Positions 1-13,003 of a stretch of 64,000 bases of DNA are shown piece by piece (the stretch's first letter is position 1; each line of letters begins with the position of its first letter). Below the pieces are notes generated by a model. That model was not told the DNA's origin. It did not search any database and saw nothing but the letters and a program-made list of their open reading frames with translations. The position numbers and the translations under genes were made by a program. The stretch is from Ganoderma boninense (taxonomy: Eukaryota; Basidiomycota; Agaricomycetes; Polyporales; Polyporaceae), in the NCBI GenBank assembly GCA_002900995.3, contig CM035305.1:434001-498000 (forward strand). The letters run 5' to 3'.

Positions 1-1589
1 TGTGAGTGCGAGTACGAGTGAGAGTGCGAGAGGGGGGATGGCGGGATCGGCGGGATTGTGATGGGTGGGGGGCGCGAGGGGGGATACGCGTATGGGGGCG
101 TCCCGGCTGCGAACGGGGACGACGCGGTCGTCGGCCACGCCCCCGAGCCCATCCCGGAGCCCGATCCGGAGGACGACGAGCCCGACCCCGACGACGCAGA
201 CGACACGAGGGCGGAGCCGAGGGAGGCCATGGAGAAGGGGAGGCGCGTCGCCTCGTCGCTGTCGTCGGGGTCGGAGAGGACGGCGATGAGGCGCTGCTCG
301 AGGTCGAGGAGCGGCGCAAGGCGGCGGCGGTACGACTCGTAGTTGGGGCCCTGGTTCGCGAGCGACGACGCCGGCCGGTTGCCGGGCCCGGCAATGATGA
401 TCGACGCCGTTTCAGAGCTGTCCCCGAAGTCGTCCTCGTCGAGCCCGGCGTTGTCCTCTGGCGCGATCGCCTCGAGGATCCTGAGAGGCAAGAAAAATCA
501 CATGCGGACAGCGGTCAGCGTGGGGCCCATCGGGGAGCCGTGCGGACAGAGGGCGAACGACGACGCACCGACGAATAGAGCGGACGAGGTTGAGGTAGAT
601 AACGAAGCGCCATGCTATTCGTTCCTTGTGGAACGCGGCGGGCGTGTGCAGCAGCTGGAACTCTGTGCAGTAAACAAGCGGTGAGCAATGTGCATCCGGC
701 AGCAAACACGGCCTGGGGGGGTGTGCGTGCAGTTCTACCCGGAAAATAGGCATGTAATATTTGGCTAAGGAGGCGGTGAAGAGACGGCCGCGGCGGGTAA
801 ATGATTCTCGCATAGAAACGTCGTGGAGCGGGAGACACTCCTCGGTACCTCGGAAATGGTTGGCAGCAACAATGACCGCAGGAAGACCCGGGAAACAGAA
901 AATTGAGAAGCAGGCGGGGGACTGGTTTGTGTGTGCAGCGGTCGATCGTCGGTGGGCGCTTAGTGGATGGGGGGCCCGATCTCATGTCAGAAACTCGGAA
1001 CAAAGACAGTGACCGGCGGTGTATGCGCTATGTAACAACACTAGAGAGCTAGGAGAGCAGCGGGTTGTCAACGCAGGCTACCACACGCGGGCGCGCTCAC
1101 CCCTGGAGTGATTGGGGAGCGCAGTGGGACCTATCCGCGGGAACCTTGTACGGTACCCCACCTGTCCTTGTATGCGGACAGACGGTGCCTCGGAAGACAC
1201 AGCGGACGGGGCTTAGAACCCCGGAGGATGCGTAGGGCGTGGGATGCGGGGAGATGGCCACCAGCCGGAGGGATAAGAAGCGGCTGGGCGGGGAAGAGGG
1301 ACTCACGTTTGAGGGTGGTGCTCTTGCCGCTCTCGCTCTGGCCGAGGAGGAGGACCTTGACGGTCTTTTTCCTGCGGCGGCTCTTCTCGTCGTGCCTCAG
1401 CATGCGGTCAATGCTTTCGCTGTGCTTGCGGGCCTCCTCTTCCTGGCGGAGGCGTTCTGCTCGCTGGTCTTCTGTTTCATTGGGAGGCGGCTGGAGGAGG
1501 GCGGCGAAGGGGTCGTGATCAGGGATGCCGCGGAGAAAGCGAGGATCCGGCTGGGAGGGGCCGGTGCCGCGGCTGGGACCGGCGCGCAT
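1..1589 (-). CDS. G-protein alpha subunit-like GTPase, 5' part (runs off the left edge)
   Basis: Heterotrimeric G-protein alpha-type GTPase, expected at the plasma membrane in receptor signalling. Model: exon 1 1589-1307, exon 2 662-569, exon 3 480 to beyond base 1; phases agree at both junctions. Exon 1 ends in the P-loop LLLGQSESGKSTTLK, the Gly-rich GTP-binding motif of G-alpha with GQSESGKST in place of the usual GAGESGKST. Exon 2 gives QFQLLHTPAAF and YLNLVRSIRR, typical of the switch to the helical domain. Exon 3 holds a long Ser/Gly/Pro-rich insert (about residues 165-230) in the helical domain, as in the lineage-specific G-alpha expansions of basidiomycetes. The first intron (663-1306) is about 640 bp, far longer than others here. 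ATG 1589 is chosen as the first Met before the charged N-terminus; the frame stays open further upstream. The GTPase switch regions lie outside the window. Confidence 0.85.
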
Positions 1590-4500
1590 GAGAGTAGGGG
1601 GCGTGCGCAGAGGGGCGGGGTCGGGGGAAAGGAGGGGGAGGGAGAAGGATGGGAGAGAGCAAGGAACGGGGGACGGAGGAGAGCAGTATGTGGCAGACGG
1701 GCGCCCGCCAGAAAAAGTAAAGGATGAGAAGGGCCGGGAGGCCTTTCTGGAAGAAGACGAGGAACGATGGGCGTGCGTGGCTCGCCGCTCGCCTTGGGTC
1801 CTCCGCGGCCGCTGCGAGCGATTCGGAATGAAAGTCACTGTCAAGCACCGCGCACCCCAACCCAGCCCTCCCCTCCTTGTCGCCCGGCCCAGCGCCGCCT
1901 CCCACATCGGGCAATACCCTGCCAGCCGCCCCCTCCCGACGGACCGGCCTCTGATCCGGCGCGTCCGTCCACCCCAATTTGGCAGACCCTGCAACTTGAA
2001 TTGCCCCCGCTGCCTCCCGTCAGAACTGAACAGAATCCACTTCGTCTACCGTGACCGCGCCGCCCACCGCTCGCTCTCGGACCCGGTCAGGGTCCAACGT
2101 TCAACCATCCCAGCTCACATCTCTCCCGCCCGTCCGCGGCCAGCCAGGAATCCACACGGAGCTCGAGGGGCACTGGCCAGAGACGCGGCCGATCCACACA
2201 TCGACGTCCCAACGCCCGTGACGAATGCGATCCTCGCCATCTGCATGACATTGCCTGCCCATGTCTTCTCGTCTCCCCGCCCCCTGGCCATTGTTCCCAG
2301 TCGGCTGACTGCTGTGCCCGGACAGCCCCTGTGCTCGACCGCGACCGTCCATCGAACTCTCCCCTGCCGATAGCATCCTTCCACGTAGAACACGGCCGCC
2401 CGTTGTAGGGTAGGCCCGGCCGCCAAACGGCCTCGCCGCCTCCTCCCTTCGCAAGTTTGAATTCAGCTCGCCTCTCCTCTCGCACCGGTCCTCTAAAGTC
2501 GCTACGATTCTGCAGGTAATTTCCACCGAACCCTTCTCTCGCGCTCCGTGCAGTAAGCGGCCGGCTCTAGTCCGATTCAGAATGCTCTCCAATCCGGTCA
2601 AATTGTACTTATTTCGCCCCCCAGCCTCAGCCAGCTGCCTTCTAACCCCGCGCCCTACAACTCCCGCCCCGATCCATGCTCCCCGTCCCGCTGCGAGAGC
2701 GAGACCCGGTCGCACCACGCGCCGGCACGCGCATGCCTCGTATGGTTTACCCACTACGTGCGTGCATATGCTTGTCTGCCAGGTGCGCGTGGTCGCCCGT
2801 CTCCGACCCCGGTTCGTACGGCTCAGTCTTCTCCTGCCTCGTTCTACCGCGGCACCATCGAGCTTCTAGCGTCTCCTCCGCGTCCGCGCCCGCGTCTTTG
2901 TTCCTAACGCTAAGCACGCATGCCGAGTGTGCATCTCGCGGAACAAGCCATCCCCCAGGCACGCATCGTCATCTCCACCTTCATCTCTCACGTCATCCTC
3001 GAGACCCGCCGCTCGCTCCGAGCCCATAGAGTTCTGAGTCGTCTCCAGCGTTCGCGCGGCCCTGCCCCGGGAGGGCAAGAATTTAGACACACGCATCCGC
3101 ATCGATATCAGAGTTCGCGGAGCTCAACTGTTCGCCAACCTCTCTCCTCTGACGAGCCGCGCGAGCGAGACGTATAGGAATTCCCATGGTAACGCACGGG
3201 CACCGAGCAGCGACCGCCCTGGCAGTGGCACGCTGCAGCGCGCCATAACCCCGGCTTAGCCCGACGCGGGATGCCCAACTGGGTAAGTACGTTCGACGTC
3301 GAAGCCTCGCTGTCCCACGCCGAACGCTTCCCAATATTCGCGTCTCAGTGTCCTGGCGACCCTAGGCCTAGGTCTGTGCCCCCAGGGTGTAAGTACCCGC
3401 CCAGTGCTATGGAACTCGCCGTTACACCATTCACGACTTGGTCGACCACTGCATATCTGTGCGGTCCCGACAGCCTGCAGCAGCTCCCGCATACGCGTCT
3501 ATGGACACCGGCCACAACCCCGAGACCGTCGCGGCGTTGCTACGCGAGCGTCCAGTATACGGTAACGTAAACGCTCCTGATTGCCCCCTCCCACACACCC
3601 CAGCTGATTCTTATCCAGCTCAGGGCCGCCCACGCTGACGGCGACGTTTCTCCGGCCACAATCCGCGCCGCAGCACGCCCACCTCAGCCAACTCGTCCTT
3701 AGTCCCCGTCCGGATCGGCAAAGCATCCCCCCTCCTTCTTCCAGTACTTACAGTAGGACCCTCGCGCCGCACTCTTCCCGCCTCTCGTCCGAGTTGCGCC
3801 CGTACGTACGCCCAGAGCGGCAGCGTCCTCGCCATACGCCTTTCTATCAGGACGCCGGTGGCGCAGACGCACACCGCTCTCCCGAGCAGCAACCTGCACT
3901 CTGCAGCAGAAATGATCCTAGTCCAGCGATGCATCGAGGACGAAGCATGCATGCACCCCGGGTGCTCACTAGCACTGCTCGGGTCCCGACCGCTGCGTGC
4001 GCTGCAGCTCTATATGGCATGCTAGGTCCGAGCCGCCCTGCCTATGCGCTAGAACGCTCGTCGCGCTTCGGTCCGGGTAGGTCGCCTTTAGTTGTTGTCT
4101 CCGCGTCGCTGTAGCCCGTCGTCAGGCCGTTACGGAATCGTACGGCCCCCCTTACGCACGCATGCGCGCAGGGAGGATGCAGGAACGGTTCTGCAGGCCA
4201 GGGCCCAGGGGCACTGTCAGTGTCTGATTCCGCGCAGAATGTACGTATACCCCGCGTCCGCCTGCTTACTTACTTACATACGTGCACCCGTCGCGTAAGT
4301 ATGCGCGTACCGAATTTGAGCCATCCCGCCCAACCGCGGTCGCCGAGCTCGGTCGATGCATGCAAATCGACGGCCCCCACTACTGAGTACTGACTCAACC
4401 CCCAGTCGAATATTCCCACTCGTTCCTCGAGAGCTACTTAGAACCTCTGGGGATGTGGGAGTCTGGTACGTACCGCTCACATCGCACTAAGTACGTAGCT

Positions 4501-5244
4501 CTGCGGCCAACGCCTAACTTGCTGTAGAACAGGCCCGTGAGTCTGAGGCCGCAAGGAGCCTAGCGGAGGATCGCGCGACGCGAAGCTTGCTTTCCTCCCC
4601 TGGCCCACGCAATGTCCGCTGGTCACCAACCCCTTCCCCCCACCCTTCCGACGACTCCGAGCACCGGACCCCGGCGAACATCTCGCGCCCCGCGCCCCAT
4701 AAGTACAGTAATCCGCATCCAATGATCACGCCCGCGTCCAATCGCGCCCTCCGATCCGCCATCGGACTCGGATCCGGACTCGGAGTCGGGGTCGGACGTT
4801 GGACGTATGGCCCTGGGGCAACCGCGCTCTCACTCTCAGGCGCGTCAGCGCGTCATCCATGCCGTCACCGGACCGCGCGCGAGCCGCAAATACGTCCATG
4901 CGTACGTACATGTACAGTTCCTGCCCGACGGGGGTCGCGGGTAAGTATCTGTAGCTCTGTGCCTGCCGCGCGCCGAGCTCGCGGTTGACGTTGACGGTCT
5001 GCCCTCGAGCTCGAACTCTCGGTCGCGACGTCCTCGGAGAGGAGGCTGAAGCTGAAGCTTAAGGCGCCGGCAGGAGGGTGTTGCTGCTGCTGCCTCTGCG
5101 GCCTGGGGCTTCCCGGCGTTCCGCGCATACACAAGCTACGGTGGGGCTCCTCCGTTCAGTTCGCCGCTCGGAGCGCACGATCAGCGATTAGTCCGTATAG
5201 GCTGTACTTGGCTCGCCCGAAGCCCACCACCACGTACGTCGAAT

Positions 5245-5276
5245 CCCCGTCCCCGTCCCCGTCCCCGTCCCCGTCC
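5245..5276. repeat. (CCCCGT)n microsatellite
   Basis: About five head-to-tail copies of CCCCGT. It produces a Gly-Thr run in a spurious minus-strand frame. Confidence 0.9.
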
Positions 5277-5526
5277 TCATGCATATACGGCGGGCCGCGT
5301 CGGTGTCAATGTATGTATGCGCCGCGAGTGCGAGCGCGCTGATGCCATCCTCCGGAGTTCGCGGCGCCCCTAGTGCTGGCACGAACGACTCCACCCAGCT
5401 TCCTATACTATACTATACGGTGGCTTGGTCCCCGATGCCAGCGCACGACTCGGAGCACGAGCGAGTGGTAACTTCGGTGCGCTTTACGTTAACATTGCGG
5501 CGGTCAAGAACCCTTGAAGGCCAAGG

Positions 5527-5560
5527 ACCAAGAACCACGGACCACGGACCACGGACACGG
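5527..5560. repeat. ACCACGG short tandem repeat
   Basis: ACCACGG is repeated three times with a degenerate fourth copy, in the simple-repeat-rich region upstream of the G-alpha gene. Confidence 0.75.
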
Positions 5561-8000
5561 CGTAACTCCCCGCCCCCATAGGCTTGGGGCCTGGGGCTAT
5601 AGCTATAGGCAGACCCCGCGGCCGTGAGGGAAGGTTGGGGTTCGATCGATATCATATCCATGTCGTGAACTTCGTCTGTTCGCGGCAGCTGCGACCGCCG
5701 CGTCGAGCGCTGTGCGTGCTCCGTGCTTACCGTACGCGAACTTTGAAGAGACAGAGACCAGAGACACGGCGAGGCGCGTGCGGAAGGCGAGCTCGAGCTT
5801 GAGCTTATTGCCACCGCTGGCCCGGGATTGCGCGCCCGCCGGTATTTAGCACGAGCGGGAACGGGACTTCTCGGTTCTGAAATCCTGTGTCAGTTCGAGA
5901 ATTATGTGTACTATGTGGAGGAAGTGGTTCCCGAGTTACTCGTACAGACGACGGACCATCTTTTCAAGCTGCCTTCCAAACGCATACAACATAACCCAAG
6001 CGGGCAACGGTCAGATATCCAGGAGGGCTTGTGGCTGGGGAACTTCTGCGATTCGTGATCTCTTGATGCGTGTGTATATTCTGTATCAGTGTATGTAAGA
6101 GATGGGATGAGAGATGCCAGACGCAGATACGCACGCCGGGTGGCTGTACTGTCCAGCCCGTCCTCAACACGCAACGCGCACGCCAAACCCGCCGCTGTCT
6201 CTGTCTCTGTCTCCAGCAAACACGCCCCAAAGGCACCGCCATACGATACCCTCAGTTACTTACCTCGCATAACGCAGCGGCAGGCCCCCGGAGCGGCGAA
6301 CAAAGAGTCCCCCATCCCGCTGTGAGTGCGGCCCATCGAGTCCCATCCTAATACCAATACCTAATACAGCATCACGTCATGAGAGCGATAGACAGGGTCG
6401 CCCTCCCCCCTCTCGCTCCCACCATCTCCGAGTCCTTCCTCTCCTCGCGAGTCGTAATCGCAGCGCAGAAAGGAAAGCTCAAGCACGCACCGGCCGGCCG
6501 AAGGAGCCCAGCGCTCGCCCCCGGCCGTCTCGTGGACCGGGTGGGCTATTGCACCCAGCTTCGCGATGCGAGTGCGACTGCGACTGCGAATTCAATTCAA
6601 GCTCAAGGTCGGGCGCGGGAAGGGAAGGGGAGGGCCTCACTCAATCACATTCAGGCTCTCGCATCCATTCATTCAATGCTGCGGTCCTTGCACAGCTGTT
6701 CTTCGCTCGAGGTATGTACTACCCCCGGTCCCCGCGAGGCGGAGGCGCGGATGCGGATGCAGGTGCCCGTGCCTTGCCCAGCTCGCCTGGGCTGTGGCTG
6801 AAGGCTGAGCGCTGAATATTGAATGGGCACTGGCGTTCGAGCGATATCGAGAGAGACCGAAGCCATACTCCGCACTGGCACTGGCAGGCTGCGGGAACCC
6901 GGGCGAAGCGGCCCGCCCTCGACCGCTGCATAACTCAAATGTGCGGGCTTCGAGCTCGCACGGGGGCGGGATGCCGTAACCCCCCCTCCCTCTTCGCCGC
7001 TCCCGCCGCCAATGGCAGATGCTTCGCGAACCTTGGACGCACTGGGAGGACGGCACACGCCCCCGCGTGACTGTGGGCCGCGACGAGGAAGCGCGCTGCG
7101 CGAGGCCGCGCGAGAGCGAGAACGGGCACGGGCACGAGAACGAGAGCGAGGGCGGCGGCGTGGTCCTGGAACTTGAAGCTCGCGAAGCGTCCGTAAACTG
7201 CGCCTCGGCGCGTGGAGGCCTGGGGGAGGATAGGGTGTACGCTTACCCGCGCGGGCAGCGAGGCGTCCATTATCCACAGTATACAGTGCGTCGAAGGCTC
7301 GAAGGCTCGAAGGCGCGAAGCGGGAGTGCACCCGGGGAACCGACGCACCCGCGTGCTCCCCAGCCCGATTAGAACACCAGCGACGCTATACAGCACAGTG
7401 GGCCGGCGTGGCCTTCGCTCGCGCGTCCGATACGCAGCGCATCGGTATCGCGGCTGAGAGGCCTCGCCCACGAATACTGTATAGGATGTCCTTGGACATG
7501 CGCACGGGGCCGCTCGGCCTGCGCGCCAGCATGCTCCAGCATCTCGCGAGAGGTGGCCGCATGTAGCTCCGGGACCCTGAACGCGCACCATCGAGCGTCG
7601 AGCGTCGCGCGCGCGTGCGACATCCTCCGACTCGGAATGCCCGTTCGATCCCGGCCGGACGCGCACACGCGACGAGTACGTACGATGTACTTACGTGCTG
7701 GGTACCGGGCGTGCACAAGCACCCTGCACGTCATCCGGGGCAGGATCCTGTTAACCTTGTCGCCCCGAAGAGGAAATTTCGGCCCGCGGGCGCACGCGAT
7801 GGGGAGACTCGATCGCGAGGTGCGCGAGCACGGGCCCCGCCAATGGGAACGGGGAGCGTGCTGTCAATGTCGGAGCGTGGGGAGGATGTGCAGCGCGCGG
7901 GCGCGTGGGCAGCGGGGTGCGTCCGAGCACCGTAACTGTAACTGCAGCCTGTGTGCGGGGAGTGGTATTCCTGGAGGGGCAGCTGACCGGGCGGATGCGA

Positions 8001-8090
8001 TTGGTATTGGTATTGGTATTGGCGGAGGCAGAGGCAGAGAAGCCGAAGCCGGAGCCAAACGCGGAAGAGGAAGAGGAAGAGGAAGGACGA
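8001..8090. repeat. (TTGGTA)n followed by (GGAAGA)n microsatellites
   Basis: TTGGTA is repeated about 3.5 times at 8001-8022. A GGAAGA purine tract follows at about 8063-8090, so two different microsatellites lie within 100 bp. Confidence 0.85.
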
Positions 8091-11000
8091 GGAAGGAAGG
8101 GGCGCGGGTGCGGTGGGGAGAGTTCCAGATGCAGAATCAGAATTCCTGGGGACCGATGGACACACGGGGGCGCGCGCCCGGGCTCGCCCGTGCGGTGCTG
8201 ACGGGCAACACTAATGCTGGTCCGCGCGGGACTTCGCGCCGTGTATGGCAGTGTGCGCGAACCAGAGGGTGACGCGGTTCGAAGCAGCTGCTGCTGCCGG
8301 CGCATCGCCGTCGAGGGGAATGCTTCCCTGGCGTCCGGTCAGGAACTGCAGCGGCGCGTTGACCGCAGTCGACGTCTTGCAGGATAGAAGGTCGAGAGGG
8401 GAGTCGTACGCATGGCGAGTGCGATGGTATCGCGGTGCGTGGCCCTTTCTGCGACTGGGACGGGTTGTCGCCGATTCGCTGTGGACGAGGCGTGCGGACC
8501 GACCGAGGCCTTCATGGAATTAGGGCTGAGCGGGGTATGCAGAAGCGCGCATGCGGCGTCGTCGTGAGCACGATCCGTCTGGTCTGTCAAACAGTCTTCA
8601 GTTGTTCGCAGCGTAGGAGGCTAGGACACGTCCTGGCGAGGCTTCATTGAACGGAGGGTCCGCCAATGACATACCCAGGCACAGTCGATAGGGAAGGCGT
8701 TTTTCATTTGTCAAGGAAAGAGGTTGGCAGATGAGCGCGCCGGAAGCACCGGGGGAATAGAGGGACTCAGGGTCTGCAAATGCATAGGAGGACGGCGCCG
8801 GTTTCGTCGCAGATGCAGGATTTTCTGTTCGGTTTCACAGCTGGTTACAGGAGCCGTAGCATGGAAATACCATGGCGGGAGCGCATGGTCGGCTTCTGTA
8901 TATATCTGCGACGATCAAGTCTTGGCTGCAGCTGCACGCGCTGTATGGCGGCTCTTGAGGTGGCACCGTTGGCTTGGACTGAAAGGGTTATACGAGCTCG
9001 AGCTCTGTCAGACGTGCGTTAAGTCGTCCTTCTCCGGAAATAGCAGAAGCGCAAGTCTAGGCTCGCTGTCTGGAAAGAGTCCACGAGGCATCGCGGATGC
9101 ATGAGCGATGCACAATCACATTGACGGATGGAATCGCCGCATCAAAATGCACACGAGAGGGCTTGCGAGTGTGTATTCGACTACAAATCAGAGGCGTATT
9201 GTTATGTCTTTCCATAGTCCATCGGGCTTAGATTACGTACGTGCATACTCTAGTTCGTCACGGGTTAATCATCTTGCAGCCGCTAGCCCCTTGGAAGGCA
9301 CGACATTGACGGGATATAGCCAGGGTCCTAGCTTGGGCAGCCGAAAGGCGAATTACACCGTGACTCAGTGTAAGCATGAAATATCTTGCCAACCAGCCAC
9401 TCCGCGAGCAAGGTGCAAGTACGCTATCCGTGAATGGCTCGCGGAGACGGCGAGCAGAACCCAGAGTTTCGTGGCACAACATTTCATTCTTCTCGCCTTT
9501 ACTTTGATCGATGCAGGTGAGCGATATCGATGCTCTCGGTGCTCGGAGAGACATAAAACCGCACCAATCGTATTGCTCGAACGAGATGTGCTCGCGACCA
9601 CGAGCGCTGGAGAAATCAGCACGGCTCACATGCTCAAACATTGTCCGGAGACGTACCGGAAGGCCCCAAGTTTCGGCGGCGAAAGGTTAAAGTTGCCATC
9701 CCTGGCTCAGCGGTCCTCCCGCAGTCACGTCGTGCACGTAAAGGCGGGTTCTGGAAGGACGGATAGTAAGGCACCGTTACGAGGACCAGAGGCTACCGGA
9801 ATTCGGATGGAAACGATGGATGGCATGACTGTTACTCCAGGGATGGGCGAGGACGGACCACGTACAACCGTGCTTTCATGTGTGCGACGGCCCAGACGTG
9901 TGTCTAAACGGAGAAAATTTTGGCGAGTTGAGACCACGTCGCCGCTCGACACGTAGTAGTTGTATCACACTCACCATGCATGCATAACCTCTGGAACTGC
10001 ACGGAGAAATATTACGTGCATGGCCAGATGCTTCTGAGGCCATGTGGGTCACCGATAGGTGGGCATAAGAGCTTCAGGGTCCCCAGCTCGGACTGAGCAG
10101 GTCTTGGAAAGCCGTCGGCGAGCGGTTGAATTCCAGGATATTTGAACCCAGGCTGTCAGACAGTAAAGCAAGAAATCAATGGAATGAGAAACGTCGGGAG
10201 GGTATGACTGGACGCCGACAATGTGACTGTCCATGATGGTCATGGTCAAAGACGAACCGGATTCATTGGGCGTCTAGTCTGCATCGGCGTCTATGTATGA
10301 CGTCATTAATCGCGACGTTTAGCGCCTTGAGCTTGGAAGTTACAGTCTGGTACTTTCTGACGACGGCGGCGACAATGGTCTCCAGAGTGCACCTTTCACT
10401 AGACGGACTTTCTCCCCTCCGTATCTCATTCACGTACCTCTTAATGTGCCGCCTCGCTGTTGAGCTTCAAGTGTCTGTGGTCGTTGCCTGCGTGAGCAAT
10501 ACTAGTCAAACAGCTTGAAGGGAAGTGTATACGGCGACGCGACAAGGGAGTTTGGCCTTAGGAGCACTTTAAATGTGAATTACGGCTTATCAGTGAGTAA
10601 ACTCCCCCACCTTTACTAGCAGTGGGACCATGTGCTCACCGGGGCTACTAGAAAACATTCTGCAACTTCCAATCCTTGGCGGCGTATCGGCGTCCGCACT
10701 GTAGCTCCTAGGGTCATATTCCGTGTAGTGGGGCTCTCGCGGTAAGTGTTGAGCTATGGCTCGCCCTGATGTCCTTGCTCACCTCGGAAATGACGCATAT
10801 ATCCACTCTATCCTTGTCCTCGGCTGTCGACAGACAGAACTGATCGTTATTTCCTATTCTGTCCTCTGTCGCCATGCCCTCCCAGCAACATTGGTCACTT
10901 CACTTAGCGGCTGCGTAAGGTCTTTCGTCATCACCTGGAGATAATATGAAGATCAACTCTTGTGGTTTTTGTGCGCGTCTTTTGGTTTCAGTCTTGACGC

Positions 11001-11849
11001 GGTGCGAACTGACCCTGGAGTTGTTCCAGACGGTCATGAAGTCGCATGTAGCGCACTGGTGTCCAACGAGGGAGTCCTTGTGAGTGCTGTCAACATTTTT
11101 AACTACGTCTGCGTACAACACATGATCCATATCGGCATGGCAGTTTTTGACGGCCGGTGACCCCGGGGCCTGCTAGTTGCGAGCTGAACCTTTGGTACGT
11201 CGTCGCGGCGGAACTTGGCTCGAAAGAAGGTTTTATTTCCATACTTCCCGTTGGCATGGGTCAGTCATTCGCTTCGATCGTAGCTGAACTGTCGGACCAC
11301 GCTCAATTACCCTATTCCAACTTGAAGCTGTTTCAATACTGCATGCAAAGGCTGCCCGTGAACCACCAATACAGGGTTGGAGCCAGTCGAATCTCGAGAC
11401 CGTAAGTGGCTCAATAGCTAAATCACATGTTCGACGCATTTACATGGTGCCAGGACTCTCGCTTTTGTATGTTTAGCATGGAAACCTTATGCTGAAGGGG
11501 ACAGGTATGCAAGAATTGACCGGCGGCCCAAGCGTCGTGAAGATCATGACCGCCAGCACAACACAAACTGTTCATTCCTCGGCCTGCGGGAGCTAGGTTG
11601 CATTCTCCTGGTCTTTGGTAAGCGTCGTATATTTTGGCTGAGTTGTCTCTACCTTTTTTGACGTGTCAGGCTCATGGGACCTTCGGTCGCGCATGACATC
11701 TACAACCTTATCTGACACAGTAATTACTTCGGTGTCTCGTCGCTTTTGAAAGTCTGCTTAGCTTGTGGTTTTTGATTGTGCGAATAGGGATCTAGTGCAG
11801 ATGTACAGGGGCCCATGCGAAGAATGCGCCCCGTCGAACTCAATATAAA

Positions 11850-13003
11850 ATGTCCGCGTCGAAGCGCAAGTTGCAAGCTGCTCACCCTCTCATTCCCGCC
11901 CTCCGCTATTCGACAACCACAGGCGAACGTATAGGAGGGCCATGCAATTTCAGTGGAACATCACTCGGAAGCACACGTCGATACCTCTCGATGCATGCTC
12001 AGTTGCGAAAATGGAGGCCGCCTGTGCCAAAGTACCCGGCTGTGGCAAGTTGCGTCCGCGCTCCTACATTGGCCAGGACGGCGCGGGGTGGTCCTTCCAG
12101 AACCTATTCGACGTGCACAAGACTTGGCCAACACTCAAGGCCGAGATGCCTCATGGCAAGGATTTCGGGCTACAGACCCTGCGGTACACCTTTATCGAAT
12201 TCATTCTATTCGTACGTCCCCTCAGGCCTGGTGGTTTACATAATTTCGTGGCCAATACGACCTTGATTTTAGTGTCCTGGGTGCGACCCGAGGGGATTCG
12301 CGTTCAAGATCAATCTGCGAAGCGCGTCCGGCCCCGGGGTCATGGACTACGGTGATCTGGTCCTAGAGATCGCACGCTGCTACGATGCATTCTTCAGGGT
12401 GTGTGTTTTCGTGTCGGATTCGCTCTGCGGCCATGCTGATATCTTCGTCTGCGTCTTCGATCGATTGTCGCTCCGATATGGGGTGTCGATCACAGTTCTA
12501 CCGGACAGAGAATATTCTGCGTAAGTGGGAGGTCAAAGCAACCCTCATTATATGGTCGAAAACTTCGGACTCGTGGAGGTCAGGCATGCTGGTGCCAACA
12601 TGTTCTATGCCGACATAGAATACCAGCCCAACGTTCAGGTGCCGGAGCCAGTGGTCCCTCCTCCCTCCACCTCTTTTCGCCTGACCACGCCGGAGGATAT
12701 CGAGAACGACCCCGTATTCAACATGCCGGACAAGGTGAGCCCGGAGGCGAGGGTACTCCTGAAGTCATTCCAGAAACGGTTTCCGTATCCTTCGGAAATG
12801 CAGTGCAGGACGCTCGGCGCTGCGTTGGGGTACGACGTCACTGTCATGAAGATATGGTGCGTTGCACAGATCGCCTGAACACCTGCAGCGGCGCACCCAC
12901 TCACTTGTGCGGGAACAGGTTCGAAAAAAACCGATACTCGGGCAGCCGTCCCAGCGTCGCGCCTAAGTCGCGACTCCAGGACGCACTGGCCTCCCGCAAG
13001 TAG
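11850..13003 (+). CDS. Putative homeodomain-like protein (tentative five-exon model)
   Basis: Model: 11850-11928, 12003-12211, 12273-12520, 12584-12856, 12919-13003; every junction is GT-AG and in phase, giving 297 residues. The first exon is the least certain. The N-terminal two thirds (for example RGFAFKINLRS, DLVLEIARCYDAFF) match no family I know. The C-terminus resembles a homeodomain: VLLKSFQKRFPYPSEM, then TLGAALGYDVTVMKIW, with the last intron splitting the Trp codon and the next exon continuing FEKNRYSGSR. This mirrors helices 1-3 of a homeodomain ending in WF-x-N-x-R, but reads WFEKNR, so the usual Asn51 position carries Lys. A nuclear DNA-binding role is inferred from the fold only. 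A further intron within 12403-12495 is possible because an acceptor-like CACAG lies there. It is not the usual HD1/HD2 mating-type context. Confidence 0.55.

Larger units (their letters stand above)
1590..11849. other. Long intergenic stretch with no supported gene
   Basis: About 10 kb without a gene I can defend. Open frames are GC-driven, overlap on both strands and lack paired splice signals or recognisable domains. The part from 2 to 9 kb is rich in simple repeats and in TAAGTA/TACTTA and ACGTACG words. The longest frame at 9108-9956 (282 codons) resembles no family known to me. A minus-strand stretch near 10270-10400 reads as a plausible 44-residue C-terminus but has no consistent upstream exon. 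The region may be the regulatory upstream of the G-alpha gene, decayed sequence or host of a long non-coding RNA; sequence alone does not decide. Confidence 0.5.

Noticed and set aside
1525..2373. Long frames antisense to and upstream of G-alpha exon 1
   Set aside because: GC-rich shadow frames opposite the P-loop exon, with Arg/Pro-rich content and no domain.
9108..9956. 282-codon open frame on the plus strand
   Set aside because: Composition is not gene-like, no motif or signal is recognisable, no relatives come to mind, and competing frames exist on the other strand. Too weak to call.
10297..10518. Hydrophobic plus-strand frame that could be a membrane protein
   Set aside because: Short, without paired splice sites, and the minus strand of the same stretch reads at least as well. 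Neither can be extended.
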